The notes under the pieces are model-generated. The model was not told where the DNA came from, ran no database searches, and saw nothing but the letters and a program-made list of their open reading frames with translations. Positions 32,429-43,569 of a stretch of 64,000 nt of DNA are shown piece after piece. This stretch comes from Nereocystis luetkeana (lineage: Eukaryota > Sar > Phaeophyceae > Laminariales > Laminariaceae): the NCBI GenBank assembly GCA_031213475.1, contig JARUPZ010000013.1, positions 1-64,000 of the forward strand, written 5' to 3'. Both the position numbers and the translations under genes were made by a program. How positions within the stretch are numbered: position 1 is the first letter of the stretch; each line of letters starts with the position of its first letter.

Positions 32429-35400
32429 CCACTACCTGGTATTGATCGTAAGTACCTCCCTCGGTCGCTCCCCGGCCGGGGTGGAGCTCCGGCCTGCGGC
32501 TCTCCCAACACGTGCTAGAGCTCCCAGTGGAGCGCGGCCTTGACCTTACTTGCGCGTCTAACTAGCGTTCGAGCATGGTCGAGCCGGCGGTGATGGCCAG
32601 CGATATGGTGGAATTTTTCCTCGCGGTTTTTTTCCACGCGGCAGTATTGCCTGCGGTAGCCGTGTCGTATCACCGTCGCGGAAAGCGTGGAACTCGTAGC
32701 GAACGGAGAAGAGAGGCTAGGATCCACGTGAGTAGGCACCCCATTCGACGTCATCGAGGAGATGATGCGCGTCGAGGCGCGTTGGGATTGCTGCCCCCAG
32801 CACGTCGGAATCTCGGCACGAACCGGGCCGGGCGAAAAAACACGGAACGGAAGAAACCCACCGCCTGGGAAAAGCGGAGGGTAGAGGAGAAAAAACACGC
32901 AGCATGGAAGAAGAGGAGGCAAGGTCGGAAAAGTCGCAGAGAAGCTCGAAGGTTACGCTCAGATGCTAGGGCTAGGTACAGAGCTGGGGAACTCGTCGAG
33001 GGTACGTTCAATGTTCGCACACTCGCCTTCAACGGAAACAATGGCATCGGCCACAGCGAGGTCATCATGAAGGTATGCCAGGAACTAGGATGCGATGTCG
33101 TAGGTCTCCAAGAGACTAGGCGAGACGGGCATAGCACGTTCACAGCAGCTGGATACACGATTTTTTGCTCTGGAGCAGACGGCAGCAAATACGAGAGGAA
33201 GGGCACCCATGGTGTAGGACTAGCTGTCAGGGAGCCTATTGTCGCAGGTGTGGGCAAGGATGGTCTCGAGGTGGAGTGCGTTAGTGCCAGACTGGTGAAA
33301 GTTCGCATTCACCTTGAGGGCAAATCAAATGCTGTTTCTTTTGTTGTCGGCTATGCGCCGATACTGGATGCACCCGTTCGCGAGAAAGATCACTTCTGGA
33401 ACGAACTGAACAAAGTCGTCTCGGGGGTCCCAAGTGGGGCTCACCTACTTGTGCTCTTGGATGCAAATGCTCGCACCGGCAAGCGAGAGAGCGGATGTGC
33501 CGGCAGTACGGTGATGGGTAAATACGGGCGCGATGAATTGAACAACAACGGAGAGTGACTACTCCTCCTCGCAGATGACAACAGGCTTGCGCTCCTCGAC
33601 ACGTTCTTTGCCACACCTTCTCGCGGAGTGTCGTACACTTTCCAATCTCCAAACTCCGGGAAGGGTCAGTGTAGGCTAGACTACATCCTTACTCGGCACG
33701 TCGATCGACGCCTGGTCCGCAACATGACACTACGGAAACCCTCAGAGGATCGGCATGAATCTGCCCACAACCTCGTGGTCTGCAATATTCGCCTCTTCGG
33801 TCCGTTCGCGCCGAATCGGAGGGTAAACGCAGGCAGCGGAAAACGAGCTATTGATCTACAACGGTTGATGGCAGACCCCGGTCTCCGAGCGGACATCAAT
33901 AGGGAGATAACCAAACTTACCCCCCCACCGCCTGGTACAATTGGGAGTGTCGATGATAAGGAAACTGCTCTAGTGGACACTGTGCTGTCGACTGCTGCTA
34001 AACTAGCACCTCATACCAGTCGACAACAAGGACCGCTGGGCTGGTGTACGCCCGAAGAGGTAAACGCAGAGGTGCACTCACGATGGCAGGAGAAGGAAAA
34101 GGTGAGGACGCAACTACGTGCTAACCCGGAAGACAAAAACAAGCGAAAAGCTGTGAACATTGCCACTAAACAGCTCAAACGTGCGAGGACGGACGGAGTG
34201 CAGAAATTCTTCGAGGAATACGTCCGTCAACTCGAAAGGCGTATCCAAGAAGGCGATCAGTTTGGCTCCTACAAGCACCTTAAGGGGATGAATGTGGAAG
34301 GAAAGAGGACATTCCATTCGCAGTACATCAGGAACGAGGAAGGTAGATTACTACGAGACATAGACCTAATCCGGGAACGATGGGTAAGGTGGTTCCATAA
34401 GCTGCTAAACACCAAGTCATCGACCCTCGACCGGGCTATCGTCGATGAGCTCAAGGTCTGGCCTTCGTGCAGTCCGCTGGACGACGTCACGTCTAGATAC
34501 GAGGTGGAGCACGCGATCAGGGCGATGGCGAACCGCAAGGCGGTTGGGCCTGATGGTCTCCCAGCTGAACTTCTGAAGGTCCTGGCCGACGAGGGAGACT
34601 CGGACACCTTGGGAAGCTTCTACGAGATTATCGTCGCTGTGTGGAGGGGAGGGGTCGTGCCGCAGCAATGGAAGGATGCAACGATTAAGGTGCTGCACAA
34701 GAAGAAAGAAAGGACGGAGTGTGGTAACTATCGTGGCATTTCCCTTGTCGCGCATGCCGGCAAAGTACTCCTCAAAGTCATCACACGCCGACTCAGCGAC
34801 TATTGCGAACGGGAAGGCGTCCTTCCAGAGGAGCAGTGTGGCTTTAGGCCCGAACGATCGACGGTCGACATGATATTCGTGGTGAGACGCTTGCAGGAAT
34901 TGGCGAGGAAGAAGGACACTCCGCTGTTCATGTGCTTTGTCGACCTCACCAAAGCCTATGACTCCGTCGACCGAGCCCTCCTGTGGGCTGTCTTGGCTCG
35001 CTTTGGGGTGCCACCTACAATGCTCAACGTTATCAACCAATTCCACGACGGCATGCGAGCATGCGTGCGGCTGGATGACGGCGAGTGCTCAGATATGTTC
35101 GACGTGAAACAGGGCCTACGGCAAGTGTGTGTGCTCGCGCCATTGTTGTTCAACATGTTTTTTACAGCGGTGCTGCGTGTGGCGAAGAAACGTTTCGCTG
35201 CTGATAAAGCCATCACGGACAGCTTGGTGCAACTCCAACAAAAGCAGGAGAAGAAGAAACATAAGAGGGGGAAGGCACGGGTCGGGCACGCCGACGGACA
35301 GGGGAATGATAAAGAGGCCCAGACACTGTGGGCTATGCTCTATGCTGACGATGCAGGCATAGTATCGAGATCACCCAACGGCCTGGAGAGGATAATGACG

Positions 35401-36833
35401 GTGATCGTGTCTGCATGTGCCGCTTTCGGCCTGACGGTCTCGGAGGCCAACACGGAGATAATGTGTCTGCAAACGAAAGATGGGGGGAACGTGCCGTTCA
35501 CCGTCACCGCCGCAGGCCAAGTGTACAAACAAACGACCGAGTTTGTGTATCTGGGCGGTGGGCTATCAGCGCAGATTGGACGGGCAGAAGTGTCGAGGTA
35601 ACGCGTCGACTCCAGAGGGCATGGGCATGCTTCGGACGGTATAAGATGGAAATTTATGACCGCCCGGGTGTGCGCCTACGACTGAAGGTGCGAATACTGA
35701 GATCCGAGGTGATCGAAACGTTGCTCTACGGTTGCGTTACTTCGAGCCCGAGCAAGACTGAGCACGGTAGGCCACGGGAGGTCCACCACAAGATGCTCCT
35801 CCGATGCATCGGGTGGCGAAAACGAAAGCGCGAAGACCACATTCTATCCTATGCTAGCGCGCTTCTCAGGACAAAATCTGAAAGCGTTGAGACGACGGTA
35901 TGCAGACGTAGGCTCTTGTTTGAGGGCTTTGTGACACGCATGGGAGAGGAGCGTCTGTCGAAGAGGGTGCTGTTTGGGGAGATGGTTGGGGGTAAGGGTT
36001 ACCCCGGAGGACAGGAGTGGGACTGGATGAGATACCTTGAGGAGGACCTCAAGGAGTTCCGCATCAAGCTCGAAGGGTGGCGCGAGGCAGCACAGAAAGC
36101 CGGCAGATGGTTCCGACGGGTCGAGGAAGGGACGGAGGCCTTCACGCGGAAATGACATACAGATGAGAAGGAGGCATCGGCAGAACGGCATAGAATAGCT
36201 GCAACAACGACCACAGCCGTTGACGCCAACGCGAGTGTGCAGAATGGCAGGAAAGAGGGGGGGGGCGAAAGGAGGACGAGGGGGAATGGCGGGGGGGGGG
36301 GGGAGGCGGTCTGCCCAACAGCGTGAAGCCTGGTTATGGCCATCATCGTCATGATGCACTCCCTTCTTTGGGACCCAAGTAACTAGCATGGTACCATCTT
36401 GGCAACTTTGCGTGTCTGTATGCTCCAGTGCCTGCCTTTCGTATTTTCTTTCCCCCCCGCCCATGATTATCGCTTTTTTGTCCCTTCTAGTTTTTTTCAT
36501 TTTTCTTTCATTCCCGTTTGTACCTCTTTGTGTCTGTGTCCGTTTTGCCTTTTTCTCGCGTTTTGCTGTCTGCGTCTGTTTTTGTTTGTTTTGTTTTGTT
36601 TTTGCTCTGCTTCATCTTCTTATTTAGGTTTTTGTCTGCTATTAATAGTCTCCTTTTTGCTTCCCTGGTGTCCGCAGTGGTGGAGTGCGTATGCTTGTTT
36701 TTTTGTTTTTGCCTCTGTTTTTACTTGAGGTATTTCTTCCACTCCAGAGTTATTGGAGCCTGTCCTGCGACCACGGGCTGCATTGAATTGTGAGTTAATG
36801 TGAGAACAACAACAACAACAACAACAACAACTA
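32429..36833 (+). mobile_element. LINE family B, near full length, RTE-like, (AAC)9 tail
   Basis: The element runs from its junction with the truncated SINE at about 32429 to an (AAC)9 tail at 36805-36831. It contains one long coding region (32575-36155) with APE endonuclease and RT, then a 3' region of about 650 bp. A single polyprotein without a separate gag ORF, together with a short tandem-repeat tail, is typical of the RTE clade. Truncated copies of the same 3' end with (AAC)n tails occur at 60465-60600 and 62946-63125. The 5' boundary is approximate. Confidence 0.8.
32575..36155 (+). pseudogene. LINE B polyprotein: APE endonuclease plus reverse transcriptase
   Basis: The ATG at 32575 opens a basic N-terminal region, followed by an APE-type endonuclease: FNVRTL, LQETRRDGH, VVGYAP, VLLDANARTG. 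The usual final SDH is SAH here, so the catalytic Asp appears lost. A TGA at 33556-33558 follows NNNGE, and the same frame continues to 35601. RT blocks follow in order: [76 protein letters not shown] and the catalytic LYADDAGIVS (YADD at 35341-35352). A frameshift near 35590 moves the C-terminal part (LLYGCVTSS, LLRCIGWRKRKREDH) to another frame, which ends at 36155. The enzyme would nick target DNA and copy its own RNA there, but this copy is inactive. Confidence 0.9.
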
Positions 36834-36834
36834 G

Positions 36835-37388
36835 GTACAACAGGCACGACATACGCAATATATGAAATAGTGAAACGAAAAAAAACAATCAAAGAGAAAA
36901 CAAAAACAAGGTAGACAAATCGAAAGAGAAAAAAAAACAATGAAAGTAAAATCTAGGAAAAACAATATGTCGTGCCCCCCCCCCGCAGGCGAGGTGGCCA
37001 ACACTTAAAAAAGAACGAGCTGGAGAAAAGAAATAAAAAAAATATAATAAGAAAAAACACCACTGCTTGCAAACAGAGTAAGACAAGAGCCAAGGAAAAA
37101 AAATAAAGGAGAAATAACTGGCAGACCAAAGCCCAAAGCACCTTCCAGGTGGCGGCAGCAGCTTGTGGTACGATAATTATAGCAAGGTTTTCCCTGCTAA
37201 TCCGCCTGGTACCTTGCTACCCAGACTGCCGTCTCCGCCCTGCGTTCGTGAACTGTGCCCAGCCCCTTGGCGTCAGACAATACGAAACGAGCAGAGCAGG
37301 TTCGTCATCCAACAACGCCACACGGCTCCTTCAGTGCGGCGTATCAATCAGAAAAGGAAAAGAAAAAAATATATGAACATCACGGAGA
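36835..37388 (-). mobile_element. LINE family A 3' UTR fragment
   Basis: From caggcacgacatacgc through cccccgcaggcgaggtggcc and ccttccaggtggcggcagcag to ttatcaatcagaaaagg, this matches 43060-43350 and 42850-43050 in reverse. LINE B lies directly to its left, so LINE B probably inserted into or beside it. Confidence 0.7.
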
Positions 37389-37460
37389 GAATATCTTTAG
37401 GATTGATGAATCTGGACGGACACAGGTTGTTGTTCTGGCGTAGGTATAATGTGAAACCAC
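37389..37460 (+). mobile_element. LINE family A 3'-terminal module, opposite orientation to its neighbour
   Basis: It reads ttaggattgatgaatctgg, cggacacaggttg and ggtataatgtgaaaccac, a diverged terminal module in plus orientation immediately after a minus-strand fragment. Confidence 0.5.
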
Positions 37461-38089
37461 TCACGCAAACAGGCGTAATTTATTGGCAATAATGGGACAG
37501 GCACAAAATGTACGCCAGCCACAAAATGTGCAGTCAAAGCGAAATATTATGCAATTATGCCATGTATGCGCTCGTATGAAGCTTGTAATAGCCCGTTTTC
37601 CATAAAACTATTGACACACCTCGTGTACAAGAAACAGATACTTACATAGACCATTAACCGGTTCGATATTATTGAGTCAGGGGTGAAGATTAGATTTCGC
37701 CACTCAAACCCTCTCCCGCTCAGCCACTTAACCGGGCGCCACCGTCAACTGCCAATCCTTCTTGCTGCTCCAAACTCTGCCTGCAATTCGGTGAGTCGCG
37801 CCAACCCTGAGTAAATTTCGCGGCGTGCGCACTTGACGTTGACCCGTTTAGAACTGGAAAAACGGCACACTAGGCCTGTTAACGCTCTGTTGAATATATC
37901 CAGAGTTACGATAAATCGCCTTTCCCCTACACAGCGAATATCTACGAGATAGCGGTTTGTGCATTCGAGTGCCCAATAGCCCGTGGGATCTCAGGGCAGT
38001 CTACTGTGCTCGGGGTCGTGTACGTCTCACTTTTTGAGTCATCTGCATGTTATGTCTCGATGTCTATTTGGCGAGTTGTGTGGCTACAT
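37461..38089. other. No gene seen
   Basis: It contains one tRNA-like A box (see 37660-37745) and otherwise nothing recognisable. Confidence 0.4.
37660..37745 (-). mobile_element. Weak tRNA-like segment
   Basis: On the minus strand TGGCTGAGCGGG (37725-37736) is a perfect polymerase III A box preceded by GGCGCCCGGTTAAG. No good B box follows. It could be a decayed SINE head of a Ser/Leu-tRNA type. Confidence 0.3.
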
Positions 38090-38175
38090 AACGTGTATCG
38101 CTTTGGCGCTGAATAATCCGCACGGACACTTAATAGTTGTGCTTGATGTCGCTACGTAGAAATTACGATTTTATC
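38090..38175 (+). mobile_element. LINE family A 3'-terminal module, diverged
   Basis: It has gctgaataatccgcacggac, gttgtgcttgatgtcg and gtagaaattacg in the order of the terminal module. Confidence 0.45.
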
Positions 38176-39023
38176 TGACAAAAAGACACACACCAGGTAC
38201 ACCATCGCTACAGATTGCCTCCTGAAAGTGATAACAGGCATATGCTTCCGCGTACCCAATTGCCAAGGTCTGAGGTTACTAGAGCGAGGACTTCTCTTAC
38301 ACCTCTTCCTTCCCCATGCATGTTTCCATTTCCCTGTCACATATGCCCGATATGAACTAGTTATTACGTCTCCTTTCCTTCGACGATTCATGACGTTGGA
38401 AGGGCATTTTTCCTCGAGTTGCGGCAACGAAGGCGAAACTCGACACATTTTACTTGTGTACCATATGCACTGCGGCACGGCGGCCGTAGAGGATTCGTTG
38501 CTGATTTTGATGGGACAATCTTCATGAGTTGGCTCAAGCGCTTCGGGTCATGTAATCGCGGGGTTTTCGTCTCGGTTGGTGCTGATATCGCATTCCAGGA
38601 TTATGTAGCAACAACGGCGGACATATACTGTGTCCTTGCAGCGGACAGACAGAGATGTGCACGATAAGCAAATAATACGATGGGTTGTTCCATCGCCGGC
38701 GTCCCCGGTGGCAGTAGTAGGTGATCCGCGAACTCATCACAATGAAGTTCGTGGCGTCAGAGTGTCACCGAGCGTACATCCGCATAATACGCAGAATAAC
38801 ACACTGTCGACCACTGTTTTTCAGAGATGGGTTCTCGACACCGGCGACAGTGTGTACGCTGAGTGATGAGTCTACGCAACCTTCTCGACATGATGTTTTG
38901 GAAGCAAATATTATCGTTTCCTATGCCCCCTACGGTTTGGAGAAAACTGGATCTGAAATTCGGCCGAGAAAGGTGTTTTGGTTGGGTGTTCTACGGTACT
39001 GTTGGTATAAAGGTGCTGTTTCT
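38176..39023. other. No gene seen
   Basis: Several overlapping open frames of about 70-108 codons lie on both strands with no recognisable motif. Confidence 0.4.
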
Positions 39024-39748
39024 TAGGGGCATTTCTAACGACACATATTTAGCAAATTATTTGCCAAAATAGCAAGTTTATGGAAATGTGGACTTGCCAA
39101 AATAGCAAAAAACTTGCCAAAGTTTTTTTGGGATATTTCCGTTCTGCTTTGTTGACAAGTTCATGGGAAGTGATATTTGCTATTTATTTGCTATTTTAGC
39201 CCAATAACGCTCACGCAAGGTTGTACGAACCAGACCACCCCACGACGCCCCACGCCAGACTCGCTCTAACGTGTGAAGTACAGGGAGTTACGAGGATACC
39301 AGGTGGCATTGATCACAGCGATGATAGGGCTGGCGACACTGGCCGTGAGCCGTGGGTGGATGGGACATGGGTACCGTTTTGTGCGGGGGCTACAACAGGA
39401 TCACAAACAGCAGCCGTCCTAGCTTTTCCCACCCGTCCCAGCTTTTCCCAGGGGATTTTGGCCTGGTTGGAAAAACTGCTGACCCCTGAAGCACGTTGGC
39501 TGCGCCTGGGGTCCTTTCTGCGGTAGCATTTACTCCATAGACCGCGTCGGCGTGCCGTCGGCTACCTCCTGCTGCTGCTGTAAGGGGGTTGACGAAATTT
39601 CTGAGGGCGTTATGTTGTGAATACTTGCCAAATATTGTCACATATGCAGTGTTTCCCGATAGAAGGTTTTGGCAACTGTATGGAAAGTATGACTTGCCAA
39701 AATAGCAAGTTTTTTTGTTTTTCATTATGTCGTTAGAAACGACCCTTA
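39024..39748. mobile_element. TIR element with CTTGCCAAAATAGCAAG subterminal repeats
   Basis: The left end TAGGGGCATTTCTAACGACA and the reverse complement of the right end TAAGGGTCGTTTCTAACGACA match at most positions. Inside both ends the palindromic motif CTTGCCAAAATAGCAAG, or part of it, recurs: near 39058 and 39088 on the left, 39600 and 39690 on the right. The TAGGG-type start and subterminal motif array suggest hAT. No 8-bp target duplication remains and there is no transposase, so it is non-autonomous and probably old. Confidence 0.7.
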
Positions 39749-39984
39749 CAGGCACATTGATTCGCAAGAAGTCCGCGAGCGTCAGTTTGGATAATTCGAT
39801 TGAAATAATAAACCCTATCCGAGAAAACATTATAGGGACGTACCGAGGGGGAAAAGGACGAAGCTTCCTCGTTACCACGGCCTAGGGACACCGTCGCCAC
39901 GCAGTTGAAACCGCGTACGAGATACCAGGTACGAGTTGAGCTTAAATCCAAACGTGACGATAAGAGGGGACGGAAGCAACTGCC

Positions 39985-40075
39985 TGTGTGTTCTTCATGT
40001 TAAACCTTTGTTTATACGCGTCCTCTACGGCCCAACCAGTGCCCGTTTCGATTATTCAATCCTAGAGAGATACTC
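39985..40075 (-). mobile_element. LINE family A 3'-terminal module
   Basis: It has ctgtgtgttcttcatg, ttaaacctttgttt and cgattattcaatcctagag, a minus-strand truncated copy. Confidence 0.6.
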
Positions 40076-40229
40076 TCTGTCGTTACTACTACCAGCAGCA
40101 CCAGCGGCAGCAACGACAGCAGGCGCAACACGGGGCAACAGGCGCGACAAGGTGGCATCAATCAGTGAGTGCAAAAAAAGAAAACATTGTACTCAACTCG
40201 GAAGGTCACCGCACACACGATGAACACCA

Positions 40230-40460
40230 GTACGCAGTGTGGGTGTTCTTCACATATGAAACCTTTATTTCTACCGGTCGACATCCAGCACAACCAATGT
40301 CCGTGTTGATTCTTCCATCTTACAACAAATACAAGTTTGGTGGTCACAAAACTTCGCCATACAAGTTTTGCGGTCACAAAACTTCGCCATAGAGACACTA
40401 CTGTAGGTTGCCACATACCTGGTACCTGGTATGCAGTGGTAACCACAGCAGTGGGCATTA
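40230..40460 (-). mobile_element. LINE family A 3' end, about 230 bp, head to head with the next copy
   Basis: The terminal module (gtgttcttcacatatgaaac, ccggtcgacatccag) is followed by a 30-bp tandem duplication (40331-40360, 40361-40390). Then comes ggttgccac with two palindrome units (40416-40431). It abuts the plus-strand LINE A that starts near 40462. Confidence 0.65.
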
Positions 40461-40461
40461 A

Positions 40462-42477
40462 ACAACAACCAAAGAGGCTTTTACGACCACCTTAAGAGTA
40501 CGGTAGGATTGGAAGGGACTAAAACAACGAGCGAACAGTTCCATTAGGGACGAGGATGGCACGATCTTTCGGGATAAGGTGCGAATTCGTGAACGATGGG
40601 CGGGGTTTTACCACAAACTCCTAAACACGAAGTCGCTGAAACTCGATTCCACGATCATCGACCTCTTGCCACCGCGACCGCCTAAACTGTCGCTTGAAGA
40701 TGAACCATCCATAGACGAGATGACGGAAGCACTTAACCCCTTTAGAACTCCAGTCCCGTTTTGGGGACAAGGCACTCAAATTCCAAGTAAGTTGTCCCCA
40801 ATTGTCCCCGAGAAGGGACTGCGGTTCTAAAAGGGTTAAGGGGATGTCGAATTGGAAAGCTGTCGGGCCAGATGGTCTCCCGGTCGAACTCCTAAAACTC
40901 GACCACCCGGCATTCGCCCAGCGCTTTCACAACATCCTTGTCAATGTTTGGTTAACAGGAGAAGTTCCTCAGCAATGGAAAGATGCGATCATCAAGGTCC
41001 TTCACAAAAAGAAGGATCGAACTGACTGCAACTATAGAGGGATTTCGCTTGTTGCCCACGCAGGCAAAGTGTTGTTGAAAATCGTCGCGTCCCGCCTCAG
41101 CAACTACTGCGAGACCGAGGAACTACTCCCCGAGAAACAGTGCGGCTGCCGCCCCGCACGATCAACGATTGATATGTTGTTCGTCGTGGGCCGGCTGCAA
41201 GAGCTCGGACGACAGAGGAAAATCCCCTTATCATACGTGTGCTTCATAGATCTGCAGAAAGCGTACGACTCTGTCGACCGAGAGCTGTTATGGAAGGTAC
41301 TCACACGCTTTGGCGTACCAACCAAGATGCTGAGAATTATCCGTAATTTCCACGATGGCATGCGGGCTCGCGTGCGTACTGATGACGCGAGTTCTCGGAA
41401 TGGTTTGATGTCACGCAGGGGCTGCGGCAAGGCTGTGTACTATCACCGTTACTGTTCAACGTGTTCTTCGCTGCTGCGTTACACGTCGTACTAGTACGCT
41501 TCAGCCAAGACGAAGCCATTGTAAGGGATTTGGTCCAACTCTGTGAAGCTGGAGTAGTTCGAACAGGGAAGGAGGAGCCATTGGCGTGCGTGCGAAGGTC
41601 TGTATGGGGCATGTTGTACGCCGACGATGAAGGAATTGTGTCGAAGTCGGCTAAAGGGCTCGCAAAAATGATGACAGTCATCGTGACTGTCTTCGAAGCA
41701 GCAGGCCTCACGGTGTCGGAAACGAAGAGTGAGACAATGGTCCTACAAACACCAGACCGGACAACCCTCGCACCACCGCTCGTCATCGAAGCGGCAGGTC
41801 AGAGGTATAAGCAGACGACCCAGTTCTTATACCTAGGCGGCGTTATCCACGAAAACGCTGCGCTCTCGCTCGAAATCGACCGACGGATCCGCCTCTTGCG
41901 AGCATGCCTCAAACGGTTCGGCCCGGAGTTGTATGATAGGACGACCGCCCCCCTTAGCCTTAAAGTCCGAATGCTGAAGGCCGAGGTGATTGAGACCCTG
42001 TTGTATGGGTGTGTGACGTGGACCCTCAGAGCGGAACACTTTGCCAAGCTTTGAACGGCTCACCACCAAGTCCTGCTGCGAGTCATTGGCTTCCAGCGCC
42101 GACTTCATACTGACCATGCCACCCTCTCGTGCGCGAAGCCCTCAAGATGACACGTTGCGAGAGCATCAAAACGACCATTCCTAAACATCGCCTCTTCCTT
42201 GCGGGGGGCGTGGCACGGCAAAGCAAGGAGCGATTACCCAGTCGGGTAATGTTCGGGACGATAATTAGTGGGGAGAACCCGAGACCAGGCGGACAGTGTA
42301 AGACTTGGCATAGATGCATAGTCGAAGACCTTAAGGAGTTCCGAGCCACCGAAGGGTCAACGGAAGTTGCCCCCTTGGTGTTTGGAGTTGAGACGGCGTT
42401 GTGGTCCACTGCAGCCAAAAAGGCGGGGAAGTGGTACCAGGGGATCCTTGATCAGCCGAACGGTTCATGGTGAGGTG
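40462..42477 (+). pseudogene. LINE family A reverse transcriptase, longest copy
   Basis: The coding region starts inside the linker before RT (RGFYDHLK, RERWAGFYHKLLNTKS) and continues through [46 protein letters not shown] and [15 protein letters not shown]. The catalytic MLYADDEGIVS (YADD at 41617-41628), FLYLGGVIH and [10 protein letters not shown] follow. Damage includes an early frameshift, a MITE insertion (40733-40835), a frameshift near 41390, a TGA at 42052-42054 and a frameshift near 42137. The N-terminal endonuclease is missing, so the insertion is 5'-truncated. RT motifs are about two-thirds identical by eye to LINE B. Confidence 0.88.
40733..40839. mobile_element. piggyBac-like MITE inserted in the LINE A RT gene
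   Basis: TTAA at 40733-40736 and 40836-40839 flanks a 99-bp insert whose ends are inverted repeats: CCCCTTTAGAACTCCAGTCC on the left, and CCCTTTTAGAACCGCAGTCC on the right read in reverse. TTAA target sites and CCC starts are diagnostic of piggyBac transposons. Removing the insert and one TTAA joins the RT frame exactly (ATEAL-type context, then [12 protein letters not shown]), so the insertion broke a previously continuous frame. A diverged sibling is at 19805-19896. Confidence 0.85.
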
Positions 42478-43560
42478 GCACGAGGCTGAGGCTGAGAGGA
42501 GTAGGCAGCGCCGCGCATCCGCCGTGGATGGTGCCCAAGGGAACGGGGGGGGAGGGGGCAACAGGAGAAGTGGCAGAAAGCCCGACCGAGGGAATGCGGA
42601 GAGGGGGGGGAACAGGAGGGGTAGAAGGGAAACAGCGGTAGACGAAAGTAGGAAGGAGATGGAAGACAGGGTAGCAAGGCACCAAGTCGACTAGGAAGTA
42701 GAATATGACCATACTACTAGTGCTACCAACTGGTGCAGCTGGTTCGAACGTGGTCTTCCCTCGTCTTCTCTTCTTGTTTTTGTTTTTTTTCTTTCGTGCG
42801 CTGACTCTCCGTGATTTTCATATTATTTTTTTCTCTTCCTCTTCCTTTTCTGATTGATAAGCCGTACTGAAGGAGCTGTGTGGCGTGGTTGGATGACGAA
42901 CCTGCTCTGCTCGTTTCGTATTGTCTGACGCCAAGGGGCTGGGCATAGTTGACGAACGCAGGGCGGAGACGACAGTCTGGGTAGCAAGGTACCAGGCGGA
43001 TTAGCAGGGAAAACCTGGCTATACTCGTACCACAAGCTGCTGCCGCCACCTGGAAGGTGCTTTGGGCTTTGGTCTGCCTGTTATTTCCCCTTTGTTATTT
43101 TTCCTTGGTTCTTTGTCTTACTCTGTTTGCAAGCAGTGGTGTTTTTTTGTTTTTTTTTTCTTCTTTTTTTTCTCTAGCTTGTGCTTTTTCAAGTGTTGGC
43201 CACCTCGCCTGCGGGGGGGGGGCACGACAGATTGTTTCTCCTAGATTTTGCTTTCATTGTTTTTTTTTATCTCTTTTGATTTGTCCACCTTGTATTTGTT
43301 TTCTCTTTGATTGTTTCTTTTCGTTTCACTATTTCATAGATTGCGTATGTCGTGCCTGTCGTATCTAGTATTATGATATGGCTTTGCATTGCCCACTGCA
43401 GTGCACCCTGCATACGTGGCAACGTAGTATCTCTGTGACGTAGCTTCGTGACCACATAACTTGTATCTTGTATCTCTTCTACCATTGTAGAATCGGCACG
43501 GACACTGGTTGTGCTGGATTTTGACGGGTAGAAAGAAGGGTTCAATGTGAAGAACACACA
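42478..43560 (+). mobile_element. LINE family A 3' untranslated region and 3' end
   Basis: Same order of blocks as 16071-17176, ending gtgaagaacacacacac. At 43414 the sequence is gcatacgtggc with no palindrome, another empty site. Runs of G and T near 43215 and 43145 are part of the family. Confidence 0.75.
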
Positions 43561-43569
43561 CACATGCAA

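Noticed and set aside
15647-42054. Reassignment of TGA to a sense codon
   Set aside because: The LINE copies also carry frameshifts and insertions, and CGA-to-TGA mutation explains the stops; nothing else in the window tests recoding.
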